Below, one piece after another: positions 43,004 to 51,624 of a stretch of DNA of 64,000 bases. The stretch covers positions 1 through 64,000 of the forward strand of contig JAFWLT010000004.1 in assembly GCA_017510925.1 (NCBI GenBank), read 5' to 3'. The position numbers were made by a program, and so were the translations under genes. This stretch comes from Candidatus Saccharimonadota bacterium (GTDB taxonomy: Bacteria; Patescibacteriota; Saccharimonadia; Saccharimonadales; Saccharimonadaceae). Under the pieces are notes generated by a model. That model made no database searches, was not told the origin of the DNA, and saw only the letters and a list, made by a program, of their open reading frames with translations. Positions within the stretch are counted from its first letter, which is position 1. Every line of letters begins with the position of its first letter.

Positions 43004-45178
43004 ATGTATATACCTGTTTATATGGCAACCTTGGTTGTTATATTCATAGCTCTGCTGGTAGTAGCAAAGAACTTCCTGAACATCAAGAAGTCCAAAAAAC
43101 ACGCTACAAAAGAAGAAGACGCAATGTACGCACTCGCTAAAAATATCAGAGAGGGCGCCAAAATCTTCATGAAAACTGAATATGGAGGGGTTATTCCTTT
43201 CAAAGGTAAACCCGTTGGAATCACCTTCGTGGTAATCATCATCGCCATAGGTTTTTCACTGTTTGTTGAGTCCAGCTCTGGCTTAACCTACATACTTGGC
43301 GCTTTGATGAGTAGTGCTGCCGTATTTATCGGCATGTATGGAGCAACTTACGCCAACTATCGTGTAGCTAGGCGTGCTTTCAAAAGCAGGTCCGTCGGAC
43401 GTACAGTCTGGACAGCCTTAAAAGGCGGCAGTATTGCCGGCCTTTCTGTACAGGCATTTGGTATGCTCGGTCTCACTGCTATTTACATTCTGCAGTATAC
43501 GTTGTTAAAGGATTTTCCGACTGGACACGGAATTCTTACGGATTTGGAGTGTAATGCCAATATCATGCGTTGTACTACTTACGCGCTTGGCTGTTCTACT
43601 GTAGCTATGTTCAATAGGGTTGCTGGTGGTAACTTCACCAAGGCAGCCGATATCTCATCAGATATTTTGAACAAATTACGGCATGATCTCCCCGAAGACG
43701 ATCCTAGGATCCCTAACGTACTTGCAGACTTTATCGGCGACAATGTCAATGATATTGCTGGTAACTGCAGTGACCTCGAGGAAAGCTTTGTAGCAACCTT
43801 AGTTGCTTCACAGCTCATCGCCAATATGGTCTTCGCTCAGCATGGACAGGGATTCGCAGACGCCTACACAATGACCTGCTTATTCCCTATCATAGTCGCT
43901 ACGATCGGACTACTTGGCTGCACAATCGGAATCATTGTTGCAATGCTTAGAAAAGAGAGTATGAGCGACAATCCGGCAGGTGAGTTAAACAAAGTCACCT
44001 ACATTTCTGCAGGCATCACTATGCTCGGAAGTCTTGTTGCTTCGTACTTTATATTTGGTGGCGTTGCGCTTTATCCTGATTTCAAAGTTGGATGGGGCTC
44101 ACCATTCATTGCAGCCTTTTTTGGCATCGCATCAGGCGTAATCATCGGCAAAGTTACAGAGGTTTATACCAGCACAGACTATCGTTATGTCAAAGATCTG
44201 GCTGAAGTTGCTCACGAAGGTCCGGCATTCCTTGTCACCCTAGGCGACGCTTTAGGTTTTAGGTCATGTCTGGCTCCCGGAGTAACCATTGGCGTCTCTA
44301 TCATACTGTCTTACATTGCTTGTGGACTTTATGGTATTGCTATTGCATCACTCGGTATGCTTTCATTTGTGGGAGCTACAGTATCTATCGATGCCTTTGG
44401 ACCCATCGCCGACAATGCTGGTGGTATCGCTGAAGCCTGTCACTTAGACGAAGAAATTCGTCAAAACGTCACCGATCCACTTGATGCTTGTGGTAACACT
44501 ACTGCTGCTATTGGCAAAGGCTTTGCTATCGGTTCAGCATCCTATGCAACCACATCATTAAACTTGTCGTTCGTCGGTGTGTTTGTTGCTGGGGCAGCCG
44601 TACTAAATATCGCAGATCCTAAGACTATAGCCGGTGGCATCATCGGCGCGTGTCTGGTTGCATATTTCATCGCCCTCCTGTCAAAGAACACCATCGACAA
44701 TGCAGTTGCTATGGCAGATGCTGGCGACAAGCAGCTCAGTGAACATCCTGAGATCTTGGATGAAAACAGTGGCGTCAAACCCGACTACAAGTCTATCGTC
44801 GAAATGGCTACCAAGCTGTCGCTCAAGAAAATGCTCTTACCGTCGATTTTGGCAATCATAGTACCTATTCCGTGTCTTTTGATCGGCTATGAATTCACCG
44901 GTGGACTCTTAATCGGAGCTACACTCGTGGCAATTCCAATGGCTATCTTTATGGGCAATAGCGGAGGGGCATTCGATAATGCCAAAAAGTATGTTGAAGA
45001 AGGCCGGCTCGAAGGTCATGGCAAGCACAGCTACGCTCACAAAACCACCGTTATCGGTGACACCATAGGCGACACCAGAAAAGATGTAGTTGGAGTCGCT
45101 TTGGACATCTTCATCAAAATGATGTCCACCGTTGCAAACACACTTGCGCCGATTTTCACATCGATGCACCTGTTCTAA
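43004..45178 (+). CDS. hppA: Membrane-bound ion-translocating pyrophosphatase
   Basis: A 724-residue membrane protein with about 16 helices that couples PPi hydrolysis to H+ or Na+ export. Catalytic motifs are recognisable but divergent: FTKAADISSDILNKLRHDLP (about 210-229) in place of the usual DVGADLVGKVE, then PEDDPRIPNVLADFIGDNVNDIAG, keeping the Asp and Lys ligands. GNTTAAIGKGFAIGSA (about 500-515) has Ala where potassium-independent enzymes carry Lys, so the potassium-dependent class is likely; that class includes many Na+ pumps. The C-terminal motif GGAFDNAKKYVEEG and GDTIGDTRKD are intact. It has a strong AGGAGGG site. Its CATG content differs strongly from the rest of the window, pointing to transfer. 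Confidence 0.94.
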   Translation: MYIPVYMATLVVIFIALLVVAKNFLNIKKSKKHATKEEDAMYALAKNIREGAKIFMKTEYGGVIPFKGKPVGITFVVIIIAIGFSLFVESSSGLTYILGALMSSAAVFIGMYGATYANYRVARRAFKSRSVGRTVWTALKGGSIAGLSVQAFGMLGLTAIYILQYTLLKDFPTGHGILTDLECNANIMRCTTYALGCSTVAMFNRVAGGNFTKAADISSDILNKLRHDLPEDDPRIPNVLADFIGDNVNDIAGNCSDLEESFVATLVASQLIANMVFAQHGQGFADAYTMTCLFPIIVATIGLLGCTIGIIVAMLRKESMSDNPAGELNKVTYISAGITMLGSLVASYFIFGGVALYPDFKVGWGSPFIAAFFGIASGVIIGKVTEVYTSTDYRYVKDLAEVAHEGPAFLVTLGDALGFRSCLAPGVTIGVSIILSYIACGLYGIAIASLGMLSFVGATVSIDAFGPIADNAGGIAEACHLDEEIRQNVTDPLDACGNTTAAIGKGFAIGSASYATTSLNLSFVGVFVAGAAVLNIADPKTIAGGIIGACLVAYFIALLSKNTIDNAVAMADAGDKQLSEHPEILDENSGVKPDYKSIVEMATKLSLKKMLLPSILAIIVPIPCLLIGYEFTGGLLIGATLVAIPMAIFMGNSGGAFDNAKKYVEEGRLEGHGKHSYAHKTTVIGDTIGDTRKDVVGVALDIFIKMMSTVANTLAPIFTSMHLF

Positions 45179-45191
45179 ATATCCTCAAAAA

Positions 45192-45220
45192 GCCCCCGGC
45201 TCGTCCGGGGGCACTTTTTT
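45192..45220 (+). terminator. Intrinsic terminator of hppA
   Basis: Stem GCCCCCGG-CTCGT-CCGGGGGC followed by AC and six T. It lies in the gap to the convergent YebC gene. Confidence 0.93.
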
Positions 45221-45229
45221 GTTTTAAAA

Positions 45230-45931
45230 CTATTCTGCATTCGTATAGACGTTTGTCACGTCATCAAGATCATCAATAGCAGAAAGTAATTTCTCTAGCT
45301 TCTCTGCATTTTCGCCCTCTACTGGCACATAAGAATTTGGTACATATTGGAGTTCTGCAGAAGTCACAGTGAGTCCAGCGTCCACCAAAGCTTGGCGCAC
45401 CTTCATCAAATCCGAAGAATCAGTATAAATCACAGTGTATTCATCTTCTTCAACTACATCAGAAGCTCCGGCATCAAGCGCTACCATCATCGCATCATCA
45501 CCCTTTTCAGAGACTTCAATTACGCCTTTTCTAGTAAATTGAAACATCACGCTTCCTGGATCTGCCATCCGACCACCATTTTTATCAAGAGTATGACGAA
45601 CCTCTGGCATAGTACGATTTTTATTGTCGGTTGCAACTTCAATTACAATTCCAACCCCACCAGGCCCATAAGCCTCATAAACTTCTTCAATAAGAGCTGC
45701 TGCAGACTTATCTGCGACTCTAGCAATTGCACGCTCAATATTTGCCTTTGGCATATTGGCAAGACGTGCTTTTTCTAGCACCATTGCAAGCGATGGGTTC
45801 ATATTTGGATCTGTACCGGCCCGTGCTGCAATCGCAATTTGATTTCCAATTTTAGTAAAAAGCGCGCCACGCTTAGCATCTACGACGGCTTTTTGTCTTT
45901 TAGTTGTTGCCCATTTACTGTGTCCTGACAT
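45230..45931 (-). CDS. YebC/PmpR-family DNA-binding or translation regulator
   Basis: A 233-residue cytoplasmic protein of the YebC/TACO1 family. The start MSGHSKWATTKRQKAVVDAK is diagnostic, followed by PSLAMVLEKARLANMPKANIERAI and the domain-2 segments EVYEAYGPGGVGIVIEVATD (about 100-119) and MFQFTRKGVIEV. Members regulate transcription and, as shown more recently for some, help ribosomes pass polyproline stretches. Length is normal. TGGTAAAAT ends 6 nt before the ATG, so it is probably leaderless. Its first 52 bases overlap the end of the comEC gene in another frame. Confidence 0.93.
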   Translation of the reverse strand: MSGHSKWATTKRQKAVVDAKRGALFTKIGNQIAIAARAGTDPNMNPSLAMVLEKARLANMPKANIERAIARVADKSAAALIEEVYEAYGPGGVGIVIEVATDNKNRTMPEVRHTLDKNGGRMADPGSVMFQFTRKGVIEVSEKGDDAMMVALDAGASDVVEEDEYTVIYTDSSDLMKVRQALVDAGLTVTSAELQYVPNSYVPVEGENAEKLEKLLSAIDDLDDVTNVYTNAE

Positions 45932-47106
45932 ATCTTTATTTTACCACTTTTTCTCTCTATTGTCCACCTGAAAAACTTATACAAAAATGGTGCCAAAATT
46001 ATTATATATAACAAAAATACCCACGGATTATATGAATCAATTTTTATCAAAAATTGTTCCATCGAGCCAAAAAATTCTACAACAAAAATATGAAAACTAA
46101 GGATTTTTTCTGCTAAAAATGAAAACACCATTTCTATTCCCGGCACACCTGCAAAAACTCCAGCCAGAAATACTAACCCCATCGCATAAGGAAGTGTCGG
46201 CAAAATTATCAAATTTGCAATCAAAGAGATAATGGACACTTGTCCAAAATAATACAAAGTAATAGGGAGCGTCATCAAAGTTGCTGCGATTGTAGTAAGA
46301 ACCACCGACGCAATAAACCCAGGTTTTTTAGATCCATAAAAAAATTTAGAAATCGCAGGGCCAAGCATCATAATTCCAGCATAGCTTGCAAATGATAAAA
46401 GCCAACCAATATTGGTAAGAAAATTTGGATCTAGCATCAATGTAAACGCCATCACCATTAAAATCAAACGCCACGGTGCAATTTTTCTCCCCACGTACCA
46501 CGAAGCCAAAGTTAAAATTGCCATAATTCCAGCTCTAAGTATCGACGGTGTCCACCCCACCATACACATAAAAAACAAAATAAATAAAATAGAAAATAGA
46601 AGTCCCGAAAATCTAGAAATTTTACCAAAAATTTTTCTCGCAATTTCTACTAAGATCGAAAGGTGCGCTCCACTCGCCACCACAATATGCGTAAGCCCCA
46701 CCGTTCTTAAGTCTTCCGATAGTTTGTCATCAAGCCCCGATTTCATACCAAGTAGATACGACATTCCAAGCTTTGCTTCCCTTTCTGGCAACTGGTTTTC
46801 TATTCGCTCTGCAAACCAATCTCGCGCGTCAATTACCAAACTTTCCGTCCCATCTTCTGTTTTTTCCATAGTATTTGTATTGTAAGTCAAAGCTCCAGCC
46901 ACTCTAAAAAATATCAATATCATCCCAGCAATAAAGCACATCCCCACTGTCAAATACCTCGGCTTCAAATACATAAAAATAAAAAGTATTATTACCAGTA
47001 AAATCCACACCGGCGATCCAAAATAATTAATTCTAAAAATCAGCCCCAAAATTGAGCCCACAATTATTCCGGCAGAAAATGTCACTACACCCCACGATTG
47101 ATGCAT
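45880..47106 (-). CDS. ComEC/Rec2-type DNA uptake channel protein, competence domain only
   Basis: A 408-residue polytopic membrane protein with about ten helices. The competence-domain signature is present: LRTVGLTHIVVASGAHLSIL (about 133-152), then GWTPSILRAGIMAIL (about 184-198) and LSFASYAGIMMLGPAISKFF. Both the N-terminal OB-fold (DUF4131) region and the C-terminal metallo-beta-lactamase nuclease domain of full ComEC are short or absent. It probably carries single-stranded DNA through the membrane, and with PilB and the pseudopilins it would support natural DNA uptake. A TATAAT ends 5 nt before the ATG. Confidence 0.87.
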   Translation of the reverse strand: MHQSWGVVTFSAGIIVGSILGLIFRINYFGSPVWILLVIILFIFMYLKPRYLTVGMCFIAGMILIFFRVAGALTYNTNTMEKTEDGTESLVIDARDWFAERIENQLPEREAKLGMSYLLGMKSGLDDKLSEDLRTVGLTHIVVASGAHLSILVEIARKIFGKISRFSGLLFSILFILFFMCMVGWTPSILRAGIMAILTLASWYVGRKIAPWRLILMVMAFTLMLDPNFLTNIGWLLSFASYAGIMMLGPAISKFFYGSKKPGFIASVVLTTIAATLMTLPITLYYFGQVSIISLIANLIILPTLPYAMGLVFLAGVFAGVPGIEMVFSFLAEKILSFHIFVVEFFGSMEQFLIKIDSYNPWVFLLYIIILAPFLYKFFRWTIERKSGKIKICQDTVNGQQLKDKKPS

Positions 47107-47175
47107 AGGGGATTATAGCCATATTTAGAGACATAAGTCAACCACCCACCTCTTATTTATGATATAATGTACCCA

Positions 47176-48255
47176 ATGGTTTACTTAGACTATGCGGCCA
47201 CTGCGCCTATTTTGCCTGAGGTGTTAGAAAAAATGCATCATGCAGAAAATACTTTTTTTGCCAATGCATCAGCTTTGCATACCCCAGGGCATTTAGCCCT
47301 GAATGAAATCGAAAACACTCGCACATTACTTGCTGAGCTAATCAACGCCGACCCATCCGAAATTATTTTTACTTCCGGAGCCAGCGAATCTAACAATACG
47401 GTTATTAGAACTTTTGAAGGTCATGAAATCGAAACTTCCCCACTCGAACATCATTCCATCATAGAATCAGCCAAAATATATCGTGGCAAAAAACTTCCAA
47501 AATTATATTCTTATATGCTTGCTAACAACGAAATTGGCGAAATTCTAGATCTCTCAAAAATTGCCAAAAAAGCTCATCGAGAAGGCGCCTTTATTCATTC
47601 CGATCTCACCCAAGTGCTTGGCAAACTTCCAATTGATGTCAAAAAATTAGATTTAGATTATGCTACATTTAGCGCCCACAAAATAGGTGGGCCAATTGGC
47701 GTCGGCGCACTTTACGTCAAAAAAGATGCACCATTCAAACCCCTCATTATTGGTGGCAATCAAGAAAACAAACGTCGTGGCAGTACTTATAATACTGTCG
47801 GGATTATCGGTTTTGGTGAAGCTTTAAAATATATCAAAAAACACCAAACTTGGAAAAAATACGATCAAGACGTCAGAAAACTTCGCGACGAATTAGCCAA
47901 CCGGATTTTAAAAGAAATCAAAGGTAGCAGTCTAAATACCGATATAAAACCTGGCAAATCTCTACCAAACATTTTAAATGTTTCATTCGAGGCAGCCGAA
48001 GGCGAATCTATTGAGTTATATTTAGATGCTGAAGGAATTATTGTTTCTACTGGCTCGGCCTGTGCAAGTGGCGACATTAGACCAAGCCATGTTATAATGG
48101 CTAAAACTAATGACGCCGAAGTTGCTCACTCTTCTATTCGCTTTTCTTTTAGCCTTGATACCACCAAGCAAGATATTGATAAAGTAATGGAAGTTTTGCC
48201 GGGTATTATTGACCGTTTACAAAAAATTAGTACTATCAAAATGAGGAGCAAATAA
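47176..48255 (+). CDS. Cysteine desulfurase (NifS/IscS-like)
   Basis: A 359-residue PLP enzyme taking sulfur from cysteine for Fe-S clusters. MVYLDYAATAPILPEVLEKM starts the fold type I domain. FTSGASESNN (about 66-75) binds PLP, HSDLTQVLGKLPIDV contains the PLP-contacting Asp, and the PLP-lysine lies in TFSAHKIGGPIGVGALYV (about 162-179). The persulfide Cys lies in STGSACASGDIRPSHV (about 293-308). I start at 47176: TGATATAAT (47163-47168) ends 7 nt before this ATG, whereas the ATG nine bases earlier overlaps the -10 box itself. The next gene, an IscU-like scaffold, overlaps by one base. Confidence 0.94.
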   Translation: MVYLDYAATAPILPEVLEKMHHAENTFFANASALHTPGHLALNEIENTRTLLAELINADPSEIIFTSGASESNNTVIRTFEGHEIETSPLEHHSIIESAKIYRGKKLPKLYSYMLANNEIGEILDLSKIAKKAHREGAFIHSDLTQVLGKLPIDVKKLDLDYATFSAHKIGGPIGVGALYVKKDAPFKPLIIGGNQENKRRGSTYNTVGIIGFGEALKYIKKHQTWKKYDQDVRKLRDELANRILKEIKGSSLNTDIKPGKSLPNILNVSFEAAEGESIELYLDAEGIIVSTGSACASGDIRPSHVIMAKTNDAEVAHSSIRFSFSLDTTKQDIDKVMEVLPGIIDRLQKISTIKMRSK

Positions 48256-48647
48256 TGGAAAATCGAGATTGGGTTTATAGTGAAAAAGTCAAAGATCATT
48301 TTTTGAATCCTCGCAACTTTTTATTTGGCGATGAAAGCAAATTTAAATATGATGCTGTTGGCACAGTTGGCAATCCAATCTGTGGTGACCAAATGAAAAT
48401 GTTTATCAAAGTAAAAAATGACAAAATTGTAGATTTAAAATGGAAAACCTACGGTTGTGCCTCTGCCATTGCTTCTACTTCTGCTTTGTCTGAACTTGCC
48501 AAAGGCAAAACCCTCGATGAAGCCCTCAAAATTGATGCCAAAATGATCGACGATTATCTCGGTAATCTTCCAAAGCACAAATTTCATTGCTCCGTCTTAG
48601 GCCACGATGCTTTAAGAGAAGCTATTAAAAATTACAGGGAAAAATGA
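48255..48647 (+). CDS. Fe-S cluster scaffold protein (IscU/SufU/NifU N-terminal type)
   Basis: A 130-residue scaffold on which Fe-S clusters are built. The three conserved cysteines are present: NPICGDQM (about 42-49), YGCASAIAS (about 67-75) and KFHCSVLGHDALREAI (about 109-124). The Asp after the first Cys is of the IscU/SufU type. Its ATG overlaps the desulfurase TAA (TAATG), so the pair is translationally coupled. The two downstream SUF genes are separated only by two tRNA genes. Confidence 0.92.
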   Translation: MENRDWVYSEKVKDHFLNPRNFLFGDESKFKYDAVGTVGNPICGDQMKMFIKVKNDKIVDLKWKTYGCASAIASTSALSELAKGKTLDEALKIDAKMIDDYLGNLPKHKFHCSVLGHDALREAIKNYREK

Positions 48648-48666
48648 TATAATATATATAATATTA

Positions 48667-48742
48667 GCGCCCGTAGCTCAGTGGATAGAGCACCAGCTTC
48701 CGGAGCTGGGTGTCACAGGTTCGACTCCTGCCGGGCGTACCA
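48667..48742 (+). tRNA. tRNA-Arg (anticodon CCG)
   Basis: Acceptor GCGCCCG/CGGGCGT (G1:U72 wobble), anticodon stem-loop CCAGC-TTCCGGA-GCTGG, encoded ACCA. A TGATATAAT lies at 48646-48654, just after the scaffold gene. Confidence 0.96.
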
Positions 48743-48747
48743 AACAA

Positions 48748-48824
48748 GCCTCCGTAGCTCAGTGGATTAGAGCACTTGTCTTCGGAACAAGGGGTCGTAG
48801 GTTCGAATCCTATCGGAGGTACCA
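48748..48824 (+). tRNA. tRNA-Arg (anticodon TCG)
   Basis: Acceptor GCCTCCG/CGGAGGT (G1:U72 wobble), anticodon stem-loop CTTGT-CTTCGGA-ACAAG, encoded ACCA. It starts 5 nt after the previous tRNA and has no promoter of its own. Confidence 0.96.
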
Positions 48825-48839
48825 AACTAAATATTATAT

Positions 48840-49475
48840 ATGTTAGAGTTAAAAAATATTTCATTCAAAGTTAAAGACGGCGACGAAGATCGCCAAATTT
48901 TGGATGATGTCTCTATCGATTTTAATCCTGGCGAACTCATAGTTTTGACCGGTCCAAACGGCAGTGGCAAATCCACTCTTGCCGAAATTATCATGGGTTT
49001 AAAAACTCCAGACCATGGCCAAATCATTTTAGAAAAAGAAGACATCACCAAAAAATCTATTACCGAGCGTGCCAAACTCGGCATTTCTTATTCTTTCCAA
49101 CAACCAGTTTGTTTTAAAGGTGTCACCGTCAAAGATTTGTTAGAAATTGCCAACCCAGAAGATCAAGAATTTAAAACTCTAAAAACCGTTGGCCTAGAAA
49201 AATCCGAATATTTAGATCGCGAAGTCAACAAAACTCTTTCCGGCGGCGAATTAAAGCGTATTGAAATTGCTACCGTGCTCGCTAAAAATTCCAAAGTTAT
49301 GATTTTTGACGAGCCCGAAGCCGGCATTGATATTTGGAGTCTCGATAATCTCATTCAGGTTTTTCAAAAACTCCATGACGAAAACAAAGACAAAATTATT
49401 ATTATTATTTCTCATCAAAAACCAATTATGGATATCGCCGATCGCATTGTAATTTTGAAGAAAGGCAAACTATGA
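48840..49475 (+). CDS. sufC: Fe-S assembly ATPase SufC
   Basis: A 211-residue ABC-type ATPase that works with SufB/SufD in cytoplasmic Fe-S cluster assembly. Walker A GPNGSGKST (about 38-46), Q-loop SFQQPVCFKGVTV (about 84-96), signature LSGGELKRIEIA (about 133-144), Walker B VMIFDEPEAGID (about 152-163) and the switch His in IISHQKP (about 187-193) are all present. It is shorter than E. coli SufC (about 248). The ATG follows tRNA-Arg(TCG) by 15 nt; TATTAT lies 2 nt before it, so co-transcription with the tRNAs is likely. The next gene overlaps by 4 nt. Confidence 0.94.
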   Translation: MLELKNISFKVKDGDEDRQILDDVSIDFNPGELIVLTGPNGSGKSTLAEIIMGLKTPDHGQIILEKEDITKKSITERAKLGISYSFQQPVCFKGVTVKDLLEIANPEDQEFKTLKTVGLEKSEYLDREVNKTLSGGELKRIEIATVLAKNSKVMIFDEPEAGIDIWSLDNLIQVFQKLHDENKDKIIIIISHQKPIMDIADRIVILKKGKL

Positions 49476-50395
49476 TGGACCTCGACGAAATTGAAAAGGA
49501 TTTACTAAAACAAGTAGCTAGCATCGACGGGGTCCCGGAAGGCGCCTATAATTTTCGCGTCAACGGCAAATCCATCGGCAAAAACAGCACCGAAAATATT
49601 GATGTAAAATCCAAAACCGACAAAAGTGGCCTAGACATTACAATTAAAGAAAATACCAAAAAAGATGTAGTTCATATTCCAGTTATTATTAGCAAAAGTG
49701 GTCATAAAGAAACCGTCTACAATGATTTTTACATTGGCGATGGTTCCGAAATCACCATCGTAGCCGGTTGTGGTATTTATAACTGTGGCGCCAAAAGTAC
49801 CATTCACGACGGTGTACACGTTTTTCACGTTGGTAAAAACTGCAAGGTAAAGTATATCGAAAAACATTATGGCACCGGACCATCAGCTGGTAAAATTTTA
49901 AATCCAACCACCGAGCTTTATATAGACGAAAATTCCTATGTAGAATTAGAACTCGAGCAAATCGCTGGAGTAGATTCCACCAATCGCCTCACCAAAGCAA
50001 AGCTAAATAAAAATGCCAGAATCAATATCATAGAAAAACTTCTAACTCACGGCCGTCAAGTCGCCAAAAGTAATATAGAAGTAGATTTAAACGGCGAAAA
50101 TTCCACTGCAAATATTGTTTCCCGTTCCGTCGCTCGTGATATTTCTACGCAAGATTTCAAACTTCACATCACAGGAAAAACTACTTGCCGTGGTCACTCC
50201 GAATGCGATGCTATTATTACGGATGATGCCAAAGTTATGGCCACTCCATCGCTAAATGCCGAAAGTTTAAATGCCGAACTGATCCACGAAGCTGCCATCG
50301 GCAAAATCGCCGGCACCGAAATAAACAAACTCATGGCCCTCGGCCTCACAGAAAAAGAAGCCGAAGCAAAAATCATCAACGGCTTCCTAAGATAA
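49472..50395 (+). CDS. SufB/SufD-family Fe-S assembly protein, short form
   Basis: A 307-residue beta-helix protein of the SufBD family, forming the scaffold complex with SufC. Recognised by VVAGC-like TIVAGCGIYNCG (about 91-102), HVFHVGKNCKVKYIEKHYG (about 110-128), RSVARDIS, GHSECDAII (about 236-244) and the C-terminal helical core ESLNAELIHEAAIGKI-AGTE (about 264-283). It is much shorter than SufB (about 495) or SufD (about 423) and there is only one such gene, matching the two-gene minimal SUF (SMS-like) arrangement. Its start overlaps sufC. A terminator follows. Confidence 0.88.
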   Translation: MMDLDEIEKDLLKQVASIDGVPEGAYNFRVNGKSIGKNSTENIDVKSKTDKSGLDITIKENTKKDVVHIPVIISKSGHKETVYNDFYIGDGSEITIVAGCGIYNCGAKSTIHDGVHVFHVGKNCKVKYIEKHYGTGPSAGKILNPTTELYIDENSYVELELEQIAGVDSTNRLTKAKLNKNARINIIEKLLTHGRQVAKSNIEVDLNGENSTANIVSRSVARDISTQDFKLHITGKTTCRGHSECDAIITDDAKVMATPSLNAESLNAELIHEAAIGKIAGTEINKLMALGLTEKEAEAKIINGFLR

Positions 50396-50401
50396 CAATC
50401 A

Positions 50402-50436
50402 AAAAATGAGTTGGAATTCACTTTCAACTCATTTTT
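50402..50436. terminator. Terminator of the SUF genes
   Basis: A 12-bp stem AAAAATGAGTTG/CAACTCATTTTT with an 11-nt loop; T-rich on both strands. A second, AT-rich 12-bp hairpin (AAACTTTTCTTT/AAAGAAAAGTTT, 50456-50481) lies between it and the convergent tRNA-Met, and could end that transcript. Confidence 0.8.
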
Positions 50437-50488
50437 CATACTACTTTCTTTTGCTAAACTTTTCTTTTTAAAGAAAAGTTTAAGCTAG

Positions 50489-50565
50489 TGGTGGTACTGG
50501 GTGGGTTTGAACCACCGACCTCGGGCTTATGAGTCCCACGCTCTAACCAACTGAGCTACAGTACC
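50489..50565 (-). tRNA. Elongator tRNA-Met (anticodon CAT)
   Basis: Acceptor GGTACTG/CAGTACC (fully paired, unlike the initiator), loop CTCATAA, encoded ACCA. The anticodon stem TGGGA/GCCCG has an A31:G39 mismatch and a U27:G43 wobble. I call it Met rather than Ile2 because a tRNA-Ile(TAT) gene exists in this window. The -10 TGATATAAT is at 50575-50580. Confidence 0.9.
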
Positions 50566-50606
50566 ATTTGATATATTATATCACAAAATGTGTTATAATA
50601 AAAGAT

Positions 50607-50999
50607 ATGAGAAAACAGGGCTTCACTATGTTAGAACTAGTAGTCGTAGCTACTTTTGCTGGGCTTTTGGTTCTTCTTTTCTTTATCCAGAAATCCAATT
50701 TAGACGCACTCGCCCGTGACGAAGACAGAAAAACTGCCATCAACGCTATGTATTATGCCCTAGAAGAAAGCTTCTATAGAGAACACAACTATTATCCAGA
50801 AACCATTTCAGAAGATAACATCACCGTGATAGATCCAGCTCTTTGGACAGATCCAGACGGCCACAATCTTGGCGATCCAAAAAGCAATTATTCTTATCAA
50901 CCAGCCAACTGTGACAACGGCAAATGCAAAGAATACATTCTAAGAGCCGAACTAGAAAAAGAAAATCCTTATATCAAAACCAATCGCAAAAGCAATTAA
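50607..50999 (+). CDS. Type IV pseudopilin
   Basis: A 130-residue prepilin. MRKQGFTMLELVVVATFAGL carries the prepilin peptidase site G-FTMLE with Glu at +5, followed by the hydrophobic helix and a small head domain with two cysteines near the C-terminus (ANCDNGKCKEY) that probably form the pilin D-loop disulfide. TGTTATAAT ends 7 nt before this ATG, which fixes the start; the frame extends upstream but that part overlaps the tRNA-Met promoter. It could be the major pilin or an additional minor one. The convergent PH-domain gene abuts its end. Confidence 0.87.
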   Translation: MRKQGFTMLELVVVATFAGLLVLLFFIQKSNLDALARDEDRKTAINAMYYALEESFYREHNYYPETISEDNITVIDPALWTDPDGHNLGDPKSNYSYQPANCDNGKCKEYILRAELEKENPYIKTNRKSN

Positions 51000-51590
51000 T
51001 TAGCTTACAATAATTACGTTGTCTTTATCGTCAGCAGTTTTTGCAATCGTCACAAGTTTAGAAACTGCTTTAAGCTCTTCCTGGGTAATATCGGAATTTT
51101 TGAATGTATAGGTAGTCTCTTCACCAACCGTAGCAAGCCTAAAAGTACCATAACCGAAAAGTTTTTGCATGATACCATTTTGCGAAAAACTTGTATCCTC
51201 AATAGAAGACAAATCAATCATATTTACTGAATTCGCCATTGGCGAAATCATCGTCAATTGAATCACGTGTTTATTAGTCACAAAAAGTCTATTACCACGG
51301 TAGACAATTACCGTAAACAAACCAGCAAGGAGCACTGCAAAGAGAAGCGCGCCAAGAATAATATAAAGAAAACTAACTCCGGTAGCATCAATAGAGCTTT
51401 GCCCCATCAAGACCAAAAGAAAAGCAAGAAGAATCAAAATTAGGCCAGCCGATAGACTGCCCAATATCAAATTCAACCAAACTCTTGCTCTTTTAAACGC
51501 GAATTCTACGTATTCATTGTCCTCTAATTTTAGAAATGGGAAATCTTTTACGCTTCTTTCGTGCCGGATTCTTACCAAACCTTCATCCAT
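51000..51590 (-). CDS. Membrane protein with bacterial PH domain
   Basis: A 196-residue protein: a cytoplasmic N-terminus, two transmembrane helices (about 40-62 and 74-96), then a C-terminal bPH2-like domain with VIVYRGNRLFVTNKHVIQLT (about 93-112), IDLSSIEDTSFSQNGIMQKL (about 125-144) and FGYGTFRLATVG, the pattern of YdbS/YdbT-like proteins. The role is unknown; members have been linked to membrane stress. TGATATAAT and AAGGAG precede the ATG, so this transcript has a leader. Confidence 0.82.
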   Translation of the reverse strand: MDEGLVRIRHERSVKDFPFLKLEDNEYVEFAFKRARVWLNLILGSLSAGLILILLAFLLVLMGQSSIDATGVSFLYIILGALLFAVLLAGLFTVIVYRGNRLFVTNKHVIQLTMISPMANSVNMIDLSSIEDTSFSQNGIMQKLFGYGTFRLATVGEETTYTFKNSDITQEELKAVSKLVTIAKTADDKDNVIIVS

Positions 51591-51624
51591 ATGGTAGCTC
51601 CTTTTTTATTATTATATCACTATA

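Noticed and set aside
50489-50565. Lysidine-type tRNA-Ile2 reading of the CAT tRNA at this locus
   Set aside because: A tRNA-Ile with a TAT anticodon already reads AUA, and this tRNA resembles elongator Met; the call rests on that context, so some doubt remains.
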